Shown: positions 31,354 to 43,900 of the stretch, piece by piece
How positions within the stretch are numbered: the stretch's first letter is position 1
Layout: every line of letters begins with the position of its first letter
From: a virus
Strand: one strand, 5' to 3'
DNA: 56,511 nt
Virus record (IMG/VR): IMGVR_UViG_3300032291_003763
Span: 1 to 56,511 of that record
Notes under the pieces: model-generated
Told to the model about the DNA's origin: nothing
The model's database searches: none
The model's input: only the letters and a program-made list of their open reading frames with translations
Translations under genes and position numbers: made by a program

Positions 31354-34300
31354 ATGGCAACAACCACAAGACAAACAGCAATATTTGGCGTTGAGGACTG
31401 GAAACAGATCTATCAAACCTATCGCGAAGCTGACTTTCAAAGCTATGACTTTGAAACTCTACGCAAAAGTTTTATTGACTACCTACGCTTGTATTACCCT
31501 GAAACTTTCAATGACTACATTGAATCATCGGAATTCATTGCTCTACTAGACGTAATTGCATTCATGGGCCAGGCCCTGGCTTTTCGAACTGACCTTAACA
31601 CAAGAGAAAACTATCTAGACACTGCTGAGCGCAGAGATTCTGTGGTGCGTTTGGCCAATCTTGTCAGCTACACTGCCAAGCGCAATACCGCAGCTCAGGG
31701 CTTTCTCAAAGTGTTCAATGTAACCACCACGGAAAACGTGGTAGACTACAACGGTGTGAATTTGTCCAATGTCACTGTAAACTGGGCCGATGCCACCAAT
31801 CCAGACTGGCAAGAACAATTTACTGCCATTATCAACGCCAGTCTAGTAGACAGCCAACGTGTGGGTCGCCCGGGCAATCGACAAACTATTTTGGGTGTGC
31901 GCACAGACGAGTATGGCATTAATCTTGTGCCAGGTTTTTTGCCAGTGATACCTTACACTGCCACAGTGGATGGAGTCAGCATGCCATTTGAAGCCATGAC
32001 TTCAACGTCGGTGGGCGAAGACTATGTGTATGAACCTGCGCCGGTTCCTAATACCACATTTAATATTTTGTTTAAAAATGATCAACTGGGGTTTCAATCA
32101 GCCAACACAGGTTATTTCTTTTTGTTCAAACAAGGTATCCTGCAAAATCAAGATTTCAATCTAGCTGAACGCATTGCCAACCGCACTGTGGACATCAACA
32201 TTGAAGGCGTCAACAATGAAGACCGTTGGTTGTTTCAGTTGGATGATGTGGGCAATATTGCTCAACAATGGCAGTACACTGAAGACATCTATCAGGCTGC
32301 TGCTGAAAGAGCCACAGCTTTGCAGTCAATTTACACAGTGACCAGCCGAGCCAATGATCAAATCACCATGGTATTTGGTGATGGTGTATTTTCTCAAATT
32401 CCTGTGGGCACGTTTCGAGCCTATGTACGGGCCTCAAATGGGCTGCAATACATTATCAATCCTGAAGAAATGCAAAATGTAGTGTTGCCTATTTCTTACA
32501 CTGATCGCAACGGCAATCTACAAACCATTACATTCACCTGCGGCATCACTCGGCCAGTGTCAAACAGCCAGGCACGTGAGCCCATTGCTGCCATTAAACA
32601 ACGTGCTCCAGCACGTTACTACACTCAAAATCGCATGGTCAACGGTGAAGACTACAATCTATTTCCTTATACTGCATACAACTCTATTATCAAAAGCAAG
32701 GCAGTGAATCGTGCATCTATTGGTACCAGCCGATATCTTGACTTGGTTGACAACACTGGCAAATATTCGTCAACCAATACATTTTCTAGTGATGGTGCAT
32801 TGTGGCAGGAAAATATCTTGCCCACCATACTGTTTTCTTGGACCAACCGCAATGAAATTGCAGATGTGATTACCAATCAAGTACAACCAACTTTGACTCA
32901 AGCAACAGTCAAACAGTTTTACTATGCTAATTTTCCAAGGGTGACCAGTGCCACTGTTCCCATTGGTGTGACCTGGTTGCCTGGATACACTTGGAATCAA
33001 AGTACCACGCTGGCCAACGAAACCACAGGATACTTTAAAAACACCACAATCAGTACAACATTTCCCAGTGGCGCACCAATTCCCATTGGCGCCACAACTA
33101 CCACTATGTTTAAATATGCAGTGGTGGGCAGTTTGATTCAATTTGTGCCTCCTACAGGTTACTACTTTGATCGCAACAATCGACTGGCTCAGGGCACGCC
33201 CACTCGTGCAGGCGAAACTTTAGAGATTTGGGCCAGTTGTCAACAAATCATAGGTGACGGCAGCAACAATGGTGTTGGCAATCTGAGCACAGGATCGGGT
33301 CCTGTGACCATCAACAATTTTGTGCCCACAGGCGCAGTGGTCAATGCCATTATACCACTGTTTGTAACAGACTTGCCCAACTCTGTTGAACAGGCCATGG
33401 CCGAACAAATTTTGTTGAATCGTAATTTTGGTCTAGGCTACGACAGCAACGGTGACATTACAGGCACACCCTATACCTGGTATGTGATTTTACAACAAAA
33501 TTTATACAGCACACAGCAAAACGGAGACCCTGCTACTTGGGCACAGATTCCTGAATCGCCACAAGTAAACACTCCACCAAACGGCCTCGCCGGAAACAAC
33601 AATGGTATTAATTCAGATGCTTCCTGGCTGATCAAATTTGAAGTGCAAAATCAAAATTACACCATAACTTTTAGAGGGTTAAGCTATAGTTTTGGATCTG
33701 TACTACAGACCAGATTTTTCTTTTACGAAGACCAGTTGGTATATGACAGTAGAACAGGCACAGTGATCAAAGACTTTGTCAATGTGCTGTCAGTCAATAC
33801 ACAACCCAACAGCACAGCACCATTGCCCGGCGATGTGATAATGACCATTATTGGTCAGCCGGTGGAAAGCGATGGTTACGTTGATGATTTCCAAGTACTG
33901 GTGGGCTACAGAGACAGTGACAATGATGGAGTTCCGGATAATCCTGATTTTTTCAACGACATTGTGGGTCCAGTGACAGCGTCCGGACCATTTGTATTTT
34001 TCCAACAAACTGTGGATTTTGACAATTTGCAGAGATATCTATTGGTTGAGCCCGGGCGTGTAAATTACAACTACGGCACATTGGACCAAATTGAATTGGC
34101 CAAAACAGAGTGGTCTCCAGGTCAAGTATTTTATGCATATGCTCAAAATTCTTTTTATGAACTGTCAATTAGTACCACAGGAGTGCGAACAATTGTGAGT
34201 GTGTCAGGATGGTTAGCACAAGGCGGCCGCCAGGCTCTGTATTTTCAATATCGCCACAACAGTCCTCTCAGCAACAGAATTGATCCAGGAACCACTAATA

Positions 34301-34944
34301 TCATTGATCTTTATGTAGTAACTCAAAGTTATTACACAGCTTATCAAAATTGGCTACGCGATACCACAAACACTGTGCTACAACCAGAAACGCCTACCAT
34401 TGATGAACTCAGTACAGAATATCAAAAATTACAAGATTATAAAATGATTAGCGACACCATGATTATTAATTCGGTACAATTTAAACCTTTGTTTGGACCC
34501 AAAGCAGCTCAAGAACTACGAGCCACCATCAAAGTTATACGTGCTCAAAATTCCACAGCCAGCGTGAGTGAAATCAAAAGTTCTGTGTTGGCCGAAATCA
34601 ACACTTATTTTTCCATTGACAAATGGAATTTTGGAGATACCTTTTACTTCAGTGAGCTAGCAGCATATTTGCATCGACAACTGGGTTCTATTATTAGTTC
34701 TGTGGTGTTGGTGCCGTTAGACCAACAAAAAAGTTTTGGTGACCTATACGAAATACGCAGTCAGCCCAACGAAATTTTTGCCAATGGTGCCACCATTGAC
34801 AACATTGATGTTATTCAGGCTCTGACCAGCAGCAATTTACGCACTGCACCGGGCAGTGGTGTTGGCGGCGGTATAGCAACCACAGTAAATGGTACCAGCG
34901 CCAGTGGTACCAGTGTTAGTACCGGTGGCGGTGGAGGCTATTAA
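31354..34944 (+). CDS. 6: Baseplate wedge protein gp6
   Basis: 1196 residues, nearly twice T4 gp6 (660). The N-terminus YREADFQSYDFETLRKSFID and LRLYYPETFNDYIESSEFIA, then MGQALAFRTDLNTRENYLDT is the conserved gp6/BaseplateJ-like start. VYTVTSRANDQITMVFGDGV-like segments follow (the actual text begins IYTVTSRANDQ). The C-terminal conserved part is LRATIKVIRAQNSTASVSEI, then INTYFSIDKWNFGDTFYFSE. A beta-rich insertion of about 400 residues lies around 560-960. It ends in a G/S/T-rich tail whose stop overlaps the next start (TAATG). gp6 dimers form the iris of the wedge in the family. Confidence 0.9.
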   Translation: MATTTRQTAIFGVEDWKQIYQTYREADFQSYDFETLRKSFIDYLRLYYPETFNDYIESSEFIALLDVIAFMGQALAFRTDLNTRENYLDTAERRDSVVRLANLVSYTAKRNTAAQGFLKVFNVTTTENVVDYNGVNLSNVTVNWADATNPDWQEQFTAIINASLVDSQRVGRPGNRQTILGVRTDEYGINLVPGFLPVIPYTATVDGVSMPFEAMTSTSVGEDYVYEPAPVPNTTFNILFKNDQLGFQSANTGYFFLFKQGILQNQDFNLAERIANRTVDINIEGVNNEDRWLFQLDDVGNIAQQWQYTEDIYQAAAERATALQSIYTVTSRANDQITMVFGDGVFSQIPVGTFRAYVRASNGLQYIINPEEMQNVVLPISYTDRNGNLQTITFTCGITRPVSNSQAREPIAAIKQRAPARYYTQNRMVNGEDYNLFPYTAYNSIIKSKAVNRASIGTSRYLDLVDNTGKYSSTNTFSSDGALWQENILPTILFSWTNRNEIADVITNQVQPTLTQATVKQFYYANFPRVTSATVPIGVTWLPGYTWNQSTTLANETTGYFKNTTISTTFPSGAPIPIGATTTTMFKYAVVGSLIQFVPPTGYYFDRNNRLAQGTPTRAGETLEIWASCQQIIGDGSNNGVGNLSTGSGPVTINNFVPTGAVVNAIIPLFVTDLPNSVEQAMAEQILLNRNFGLGYDSNGDITGTPYTWYVILQQNLYSTQQNGDPATWAQIPESPQVNTPPNGLAGNNNGINSDASWLIKFEVQNQNYTITFRGLSYSFGSVLQTRFFFYEDQLVYDSRTGTVIKDFVNVLSVNTQPNSTAPLPGDVIMTIIGQPVESDGYVDDFQVLVGYRDSDNDGVPDNPDFFNDIVGPVTASGPFVFFQQTVDFDNLQRYLLVEPGRVNYNYGTLDQIELAKTEWSPGQVFYAYAQNSFYELSISTTGVRTIVSVSGWLAQGGRQALYFQYRHNSPLSNRIDPGTTNIIDLYVVTQSYYTAYQNWLRDTTNTVLQPETPTIDELSTEYQKLQDYKMISDTMIINSVQFKPLFGPKAAQELRATIKVIRAQNSTASVSEIKSSVLAEINTYFSIDKWNFGDTFYFSELAAYLHRQLGSIISSVVLVPLDQQKSFGDLYEIRSQPNEIFANGATIDNIDVIQALTSSNLRTAPGSGVGGGIATTVNGTSASGTSVSTGGGGGY

Positions 34945-37900
34945 TGGCACGTACTAGATCAGTAGATTTTCTACCAGAAATATTTCAAACTCCAGTCAAC
35001 AAGCAGTTTTTAGCAGCTACTTTGGATCAGTTGATTCAAGAACCCAAGTTCAAAAAAACACAAGGGTTTATTGGTCGCACTGTGGGTCCTGGGGTCAACC
35101 CCAATGATGCCTATGTGGTAGAACCAGGCAAAACTCGACAGGATTATCAACTTGAACCAGGGGTTGTGTCATTGAAACCCGACACCAATGTCATCAACAA
35201 CGTGATCACATATCCAGGGATCAATGATGCAGTGGCATTGCAAGGCGGCAACATTGATCGTGCTGACCTTTTGTACAACAGCGATTATTATACCTGGGAT
35301 CCTTTTATTGACTATGACAGTTTCATCAACTTCAGTCAATACTATTGGCTGCCCAGTGGTCCCAGCACAGTTGATGTGAATTCCAGTGGCGTGCCATTGC
35401 AACAAAATTTTTCAGTCACCCGGGGCACTGATTCTTATCTATTTTCTGGACAGACTGGTGCCAATCCCACGTTGTATCTAGTACGTGGCGGCAATTATAA
35501 TTTTGCAGTGGCTCAAAATGCAACTGAAACTGTGAATTATCGGGTGGCCAATGATGCTTCTTCGTCTTATCAAATTCAACAACAAACCAACCCCACATTG
35601 ACCTTGGTACGTGGCAACACCTATGTGTTCGAATTAAATTTGAACGGCGATTATCCTTTTTGGATCAAAACCGAACCCAGTCTTGGCACAGGCGATGCCT
35701 ATCAAACAGGTGTGCGCCGAAACGGCAGTGCATTTGGCGATATTACCTTTGTGGTTCCTCAGGACGCACCAGACACACTGTACTACACCAGTCAAAATTT
35801 TACCAACATGCAAGGTATTTTGCAAATTGTAGACGGTCAATCAGGTACCGGCCCAGGATTTTGGATACAGACTGCGCCAGGAATCAGTGGCACAGTGCCC
35901 AGCACACCCAACATCAGCAGCCGCAATGTGTTAGGAGTAATCAACAACGGCACTGATCTTGGCACAATTGAATTTGAGGTACCTTCTAAAACTGCTCAAC
36001 AATTTTATTACAATTTGCCCAATGTTGGGCCTGTTGACTTTCTCACCGATCTGCCATTCAATGAAATCAACAATCAACCATTGGCCACATTTATTCAAAC
36101 ACAAGGCGGCATTGACGGAGTTACCTATCTGCAAAATCGCACCTTGGTGTTTACCAGCACAGAAGAATCTGGTTGGGTCAACGGTGCCAGCACTGTTGCT
36201 CCAGCCGACAGATATCAGATATGGCAAATCAACATTGTGTCAGTGCTTGGTGTTGACGTCATCAATCTTGTAAAAATAGCCAACATTGGATTCAATCAAA
36301 AGTTCACATTGGCCTACGGTAACCAATACAGCAACACCAGTTGGTATAAAAATAATCTTGGTTTATTTCAACAGATACCGTTGTTGTCCGCAGTGACATC
36401 TGAATTATATTACCAAGACTCTACAAATCCTGATCTGTTTGGACGCATTGTATTGTTGGATCCTGATCAACAAAACACAATTTTTATAGACAACATCTTA
36501 GGTCAATCTGCATATACTTCTCCCAATGGAGTGGTATTTACTAATGGTCTCAAAGTGCGTTTCACTGGCGATGTGATACCCGCCAGTGCAGCATCTAATT
36601 CTGCGCAATTCACTTGCACTGCTACCACAGCCGGCAGCAACCTTATCACCTGCAGCAGCACAGCCGGCCTGTATGAAGGTATAGAAATTGTTTTCTCAGG
36701 TACCACAGCCGGCGGCATTGTGCCCGGTGACGTTTACTACGTGAAATCAATTGCGGCCAACGGTATTCAATTTAGTATCAGCACTGTGGTTGATGGTGCT
36801 ACTTATGCAGTGAGCACAGCCACCGTGGCCGGATTCACTGCCACCGCTACCAGCAACAATGAATTTTATGTCAGCGGTGTGGGAACAGCTATTGCATTGT
36901 TGCCTGTGCGAAATTTTGTTACTCCTGAAACTTATGTGGTTGATGCCAACGACAGTACCATTGCCACAGAGCCTGACGAAGTAGACTATCTCACCATTGA
37001 TCGTGCCAGCAATGATCTCAATGCTTGGACACGCAGTAATCGTTGGTTTCATGTGGATGTGATCACCGCTGCTGCTGGCTACAACAACACCGTGATTGAA
37101 CTGAACAACAACTATAGAGCCAAACGACCCATCATAAGTTTCAGACCTGGTATACGATTATTCAACATGGGTGTACAAGGCAAACAACCTGTGGACGTGA
37201 TAGATTTTGAAACCACAGATGCATTTAGCGAAGTTGAAGGTTCCACCGGCTATGCAATTGATGGCTACAGTTTGGTTGATGGATCACGTGTGATCTTTGC
37301 AGCCGACCTTGATCCAGATGTACGAAACAAAATTTACACTGTGCAATTTATAGAACCTGACAGTGTGCCACCATTGATAACACAACCTATCATTCATCTG
37401 TCATTGACCAGTGACGGTCTAGTGGTGCCCACTCAAAGCACAGTGTGTCTTGAAGGCAATGATCTCAAAGGCATTACATTCTGGTATGATGGTGTGGAAT
37501 GGTTGCAGGCCCAACAAAAAACGTCAGTGCAACAGGCTCCGTTGTTTGATGTGTACGATGCCAGCGGTTTCAGTTTTGCAAATACCAACAGTTATCCCAG
37601 CAGCACCTTTGTGGGCAGTAAATTATTCAGTTATGCTGTGGGAGACACTTCTGTAATTGATCCTATATTAAAATTCCCCCTGCAGTATCTCAACATCAAC
37701 AATGTGGGTGACATTGTTTTTGAAAACAATCTCTACAAAGATACCTTTGTGTATGTGGTAGACAATGTGTCTACCACAGCTGATATCAGCTCTGGTCTGG
37801 CCAGAGAATATGCCAATATCATTGATTATACAAAACTGATTGGCTGGCAGCCAGCTGCTGCTACCAGTCAACAGTATCAACAGTTTAGATTTGTGTACAC

Positions 37901-40900
37901 CGGGCAGACTCTGACCCTTGACGTGGCGGTGAGCACTACCACTGTGATGCCGGTGCTAAAAATATATGTGGGATCTAATTTTGTCTCTCCCAACGATTAC
38001 ACCTATAGGGTGGGCAGCCGCAGCACTGTTATAACTTTTGATCAAGAATATTTGCTCACTGATGTTATTGAAGTACTGGCTCTGAGTGATCAGAGTTCAA
38101 CAGTTGGATTTTATCAGGTACCTGTTAACCTTCAAAACAATCCACTCAACAGCAACAGCAACAGCTTTACACTGGGCACTATTCGCACACAGTATCAGAC
38201 TATATGTGAAAATTTGCCTGCATTGACTGGACCCATTGCTGGAGCCAACAACACCAGAGACCTGGGTAATTTAGTGCCCTATGGACTGACCATATTGCAA
38301 CACAGCGCACCTATGACCTTGGCTGGTTATTTTTTGCGCAGTGACCAATACAACATATGGTCCAGTATGCAGTTTAACAGCAATGAATATTTGAAATTCA
38401 AAGGTCAACTGCTAAACGCAGTCACACAACAAACCATTCAGTTTCAAGGCACCGCAGACGTTTTAGACACTGCATTGGCTGACATCACTCTGGGACGAGT
38501 AGAAACTCAGCCTTTTTACTGGAGCGACATGTTGCCTGCTGGTGCTGTGTATACCACGTTAAATTACACTGTATCTCGCACCACAACCAATACATTTGAT
38601 GTCACACAGGTTTACAACTACACATCAGCCAACTATCTTGGCATGAATGTGTATTTGAACAATGTGATTCTCATGCGTGACCGCGATTACACTGTGGCCA
38701 CTGATGGGCCTAGAATCACTGTGTTGATCAATCTCACTCTGGGCGATCAACTGATGATTCGAGAATATGCTGACACTGCTGGCAATTTTGTACCCAATAC
38801 ACCTACCAAATTAGGGCTGTATCCGGCCTGGCGACCAGAAATAGTCACCATTCAAACCACTTCGGGCGCTCAAACTGTGATCATAGGTCATGATGGCAGT
38901 CAAACCAGAACTTTTGATGACATACGCGATGATGTGTTGTTGGAATTTGAAACCAGGATTTTTAACAATTTAAAACTGGACGGAAATCCTGTGCCACTGA
39001 CTGCAACAGATGTGATTCCAGGTCAGTTTAGATCAACCGGTTATAGCCTAGATCAAATCAACAACATTTTGGGCACAGATTTTTTAAGCTACGTAGCTTG
39101 GAACAAACTGGACTACAAAACTCAAGATTATCAGGCCAACAACGAATTCAGCTGGAACTATTCTGACAGTCAAAGTCGACTTGACAACAACAGTGTGCCT
39201 GGCGCCTGGCGAGGTATCAATCGCTTGTATTACGACACACAACAACCTCAACTGGTGCCATGGGAACTGTTGGGATTTACTATCAAACCCAGTTGGTGGC
39301 AAGATCGCTATGGCCCAGCACCGTATTCTCAAGACAACTTGGTGTTGTGGGAAGATCTTGAAGCCGGTTATGTGGCTGATCCTGTGGCACCGTATTATTT
39401 GCCACAGTATGCAAGACCCGGACTGTTGTCTGTGATACCCACCGGCACAGAAGGTCAACTGCTGAGTCCGTTTGACTCAGTGATCAGCACATTTGATGCA
39501 CAGACTTTTAGAAAAAGTTGGAGCCTGGGCGATGGCGGTCCCGTCGAAGCTTCTTGGTGGAATTCCAGCGCCTATCCGTTTGCAGTGATGCGACTGCTGG
39601 CCCTGACACAAACTGCTAAGTTTTTTGCATTGTTTGCTGATCGCGACTTATACAAATTTAATTCTGATTACGGACAATATCTCTATGACAACAGATACCG
39701 ACTCAATGCCAACCGCATTGAAGTGTATGGCAACGGTGTCAGCAAGGCCAGTTATATCAATTGGATTGTTGACTACAATCGCCAGTCTGGTTTGGACAGC
39801 ACCAACGATTTGTCCAATGATCTTGACTTCATTGATGTGCGACTGTGCTACCGTATGGCCAGTTTTTCAGACAAACAATACATCAAGATTTACACTGAAA
39901 AATCCAGCCCCAATTCTGTTAATACCACTTTTTTAATTCCTGATGAAAATTACAACTTGGTATTGTATAAAAACCAACCTTTTGACCGGGCCAGTTACAG
40001 TGCTGTGGTAATTCAAAAATCTGGTTTGGGATATGCTGTGTTTGGTTACAGTACCAGTCAACCTTATTTCACAGTGCAACAAAGTATGAGTTCAGGCCTG
40101 TTGCAGACCTATACCGTGGCCGGAGTCACTGTAAAAGTGTCCACAGTTTACACTGATAACACAGTGAACATTCCTTATGGTTATGTGTTTGCCAGCACCA
40201 CGGCTGTGGCTGATTTCTTGTTGAGTTATGGACAATACTTGCAGAGACAAGGACTAACGTTTGAAGACAGCACAAATGGTTACATCTTAAACTGGCCACA
40301 GATGGTAACAGAATTTTTGTATTGGAGTCAACAAGGTTGGGACGAGTCTGCTCTAATTAATTTGAATCCTTTGGCATTCAAACTCAGTGTGACCAAGCCA
40401 CAGGCCGTGGTTGACAGCATTCAAGCACAGACCACTGACAACATTTTGTTGGACCAAAATCGTAGAGAATTATTTACACGTAATTTGATTATCACACGTC
40501 TAGACAACACATTCACAGTGGAACCGGCCAACGAACAAACTTTAAGTTTTATAGATGTAAAATACACGTCATACGAACACATGATTGTGCTGGACAATTC
40601 CAGTTTGTTTGGAGATGTAATCTATGATCCTATAACTGGAGCAAGACAAAGTAGATTGAATCTCACAGCAGTGACCACTACAGAATGGAATGGCTCGGTG
40701 GACGCACAAGGATTTGTGCTTAATCAAAACAATATTGAGGAATGGAGTTCTGACCGAACTTACACCAAAGGTGAGATAGTACTGTTCAAAGGAGCATACT
40801 GGTCCGCAGCCACTATTGTGCAGCCCACAGCAGTATTCAATGCCAATGATTGGATCAAAAGCGACACAGATCAGATACAACTGGGTTTGTTGCCCAACTT

Positions 40901-43900
40901 GGCCACCAAAGCCGACCAATTGACCAACAGTTACAACATCAATTCAGCCAATCTTGAAAGTGACAATGACCTGTTGAGTTACGGGTTGATTGGTTTTAGG
41001 CCACGAGAATACATGACCAGTTTGAATTTGGACGATGTCAGTCAGGTCAATGTGTACCGACAGTTTTTAGATTCTAAAGGCACAGTGCTCAGTGCAGAAT
41101 TGTTCAGTCAAGTCAATCTTGGCAAGGAAGCAGCTGACTATGACATATTTGAAAACTGGGCTGTGCAACGAGCAGTTTATGGAGCCAATGCCAATCGCAG
41201 CTATGTGCAACTGAGACTGGATCAGGCCCTGCTAGATGCCAACCCCAGTGTGATTCAAGTAATCAACACTCAACAGACCAGCAAAGCTGATCAAACTGTG
41301 CTGGTGTCCGAAATATGGCGTGAAAGTTTTCCTATCACATCACCAGACTTTTTGCCTACAACCACGGATCTGCCCACAGACACAGCATTGCCATCAGCAG
41401 GCTACGTGAATCTTGACGATGTTGATATCACAGTGTTTGATATCAACAACACTGACAGTTTGTCTGCCAGCATTGACAGCATTGGGGTGGGTACCACGGT
41501 ATGGGTGGCCAAGATCAATGACTATGACTGGGCTATCTATCGCACACAGGCTGTGCCAGGAACAATTTCGCATGTTTGTGATAATTTAGATGGCACAAGC
41601 CTGGTGATATTTACACAACCACATGAATTATCTGTTGGTGACAAGTTGATCATCAAATTTTTTGATCTAGAAGTCAATGGGGTGTACACAGTGCTCACTG
41701 TGCCCAGTTTGGAAAAAATCACAGTGGCCTTTAGTTTTACCGGTGATCGTACTGTGGTCAATGGCACAGGACTTGGATTCACATTGACAACACAGCGTGT
41801 GGCACAGGCCAGTGATATCTTGTTGTTACCTTATGCCAACACCATTGAGCCAGGAGCTCGAGTCTGGGTGGACAACAACGGCAATGGCTCGTGGGCTGTG
41901 TTAGAAAAACAAGAAGTGTTTTCTGAATTGTTAAGTGTGAGTCCTGCTGTCAAAGACATCAATCAGCAGTATGGCACCGCAGTGGCACAGGCACAAAATC
42001 GTTTTGCAGCCCTGGTAGGTAGTCCGTTGTATCGGTTACCTGAAACGTTTTCACAATGGAGTATTAACGATACTTACACACCTGGTGAAATTGTAGTGGT
42101 GCCTGACCCTGTGCAAGCTGAATTTTTCCAGTGTAAAAATGCTGTTGCAGTAGCAGGAGTTGTGAATATTTACAACACTAGTTATTGGACTCCTTATAAT
42201 ATTTCTGCACAGCCTCAACGAGGTGCAGTGTACGTGTATGTCAAAAACAACAGTGAAACTTATTCACCCATATCGCCGTTGGCCCCTGAAGATGCTGTGC
42301 TGAGCCTTGACGTTTTTCATGTCAGCGGCACCAGCACGAATGCCAGCATTTCAGGAACTGTTTTGACTCTGGGCGGCACTGTGATTGGCAGTTTTGAACC
42401 TGGTATGATACTCACTGGCAACAATGTTGTCAGTGATACTACTATTTTAGCACAGCTTACTGGCACTGCTGGACTTGCTGGCACGTACTCCATAAGTGTG
42501 GACTATACTGCACTGTCGCCTGTGTCTGCCACTGCGGTTGCTGCAAACGTTCCGGCTGTTAGAAATCTTGGTGCGGCACTGACTTTTGGCAATCAAGCAT
42601 GGGCTGCTGCTGGCGCCCCGGGCAGCCTGGGCTCCACAGGTACTGCGGACAATGGTTATGCAGTGGTTATCTATCGTGCTCCTGAATTGGGCGCAGCCGG
42701 CACCATACCTTTTGCCAATTGGCAACTGTTAACCAGCCCCAACTCAGTTATTGCCGCTGAAAAATTTGGATCAGCTGTGGCCATGAGCCAAGACGAACGT
42801 TGGTTGTATGTGGCAGCCGCTGGGAACAATGCAGTGCATGCCTATGCGCAGGTGCCTTGGGAAGATCAAAAAATTCGTGCTTTTTCAGACGGAGTCACCA
42901 AGTCTTATTTTATTGGCAATACCATACAGATCGATCAAGACACACAATTGACTGTGCTGGTAGAAGGCAACAAGCAAACACTGGGCGTGGATTACACTGT
43001 GACTGAACTGTTGACACAAGTGATTTTTGTCACTGCACCAGCGCAAGGTGAGTTCATTGAAATTGTTCGCACCAGCAGAATTTTGTTGGATCAACAAGTC
43101 TCTTATGATGTTGTTCAAAGTGCCACATCAGGCGCTGGCACTGGCGCCAAATTCACTGTGGTTTATCAACGCAATCAGGTAGGCCCCACAGTAAGTCAAC
43201 CCAGCAACACTGTTGGATCAGTTTCAGTATCAGCTGGTGGAGTCAATTACGTCGTAGGCAATACCATTACTTTGTCAGCTGCCAGCTTTGGCGGTCAAAG
43301 TGTGAATGGTGCTATTACCTTGACTGTGTTAGGTGTAGACGCCACCACTGGTGCTGTTTCTACATTCTCTGTGGCCTACACACCCACAGTGTTGGCCACA
43401 CAGTTTTCATTGAATGAATACCTGTACACTGTGGACAGTGTCTACAGTTTTTCAGTGCTGGTAGATGGTGTGTTACAACGACCAGGAATTGATTATGGGT
43501 ACAGTGGGCTCAATGACGACATAACATTTATTAATGTTCCTGTTGCAGGTGCTGCCATACTGATACGGGCTGAAAGCTATTATGAATACTGCGACACCAT
43601 AACCAATGTCAACAGTGTGAGTGGTGACCAGTTTGGATACAGCGTGAGCACCAGCACTGATGGTCGCCAAATATTGATTGGTGCCAATCAAACCACAGTA
43701 GATACTGATGATCAGGCCGGAACTGTTTATGTGTATGATCGCTGTGTGCAAAAATTTATCTATGGTACAGATGGCAGCACTGTTACGTTCACAGTGTTGG
43801 GCACAGTGAATAGCCCAGTGGCAGTATTGGTCAATGGTGAATTTTTCACCAACGAAATTTCAGCGGCCCCCAATGCTACTAACACTTTTACAGTGTCTGG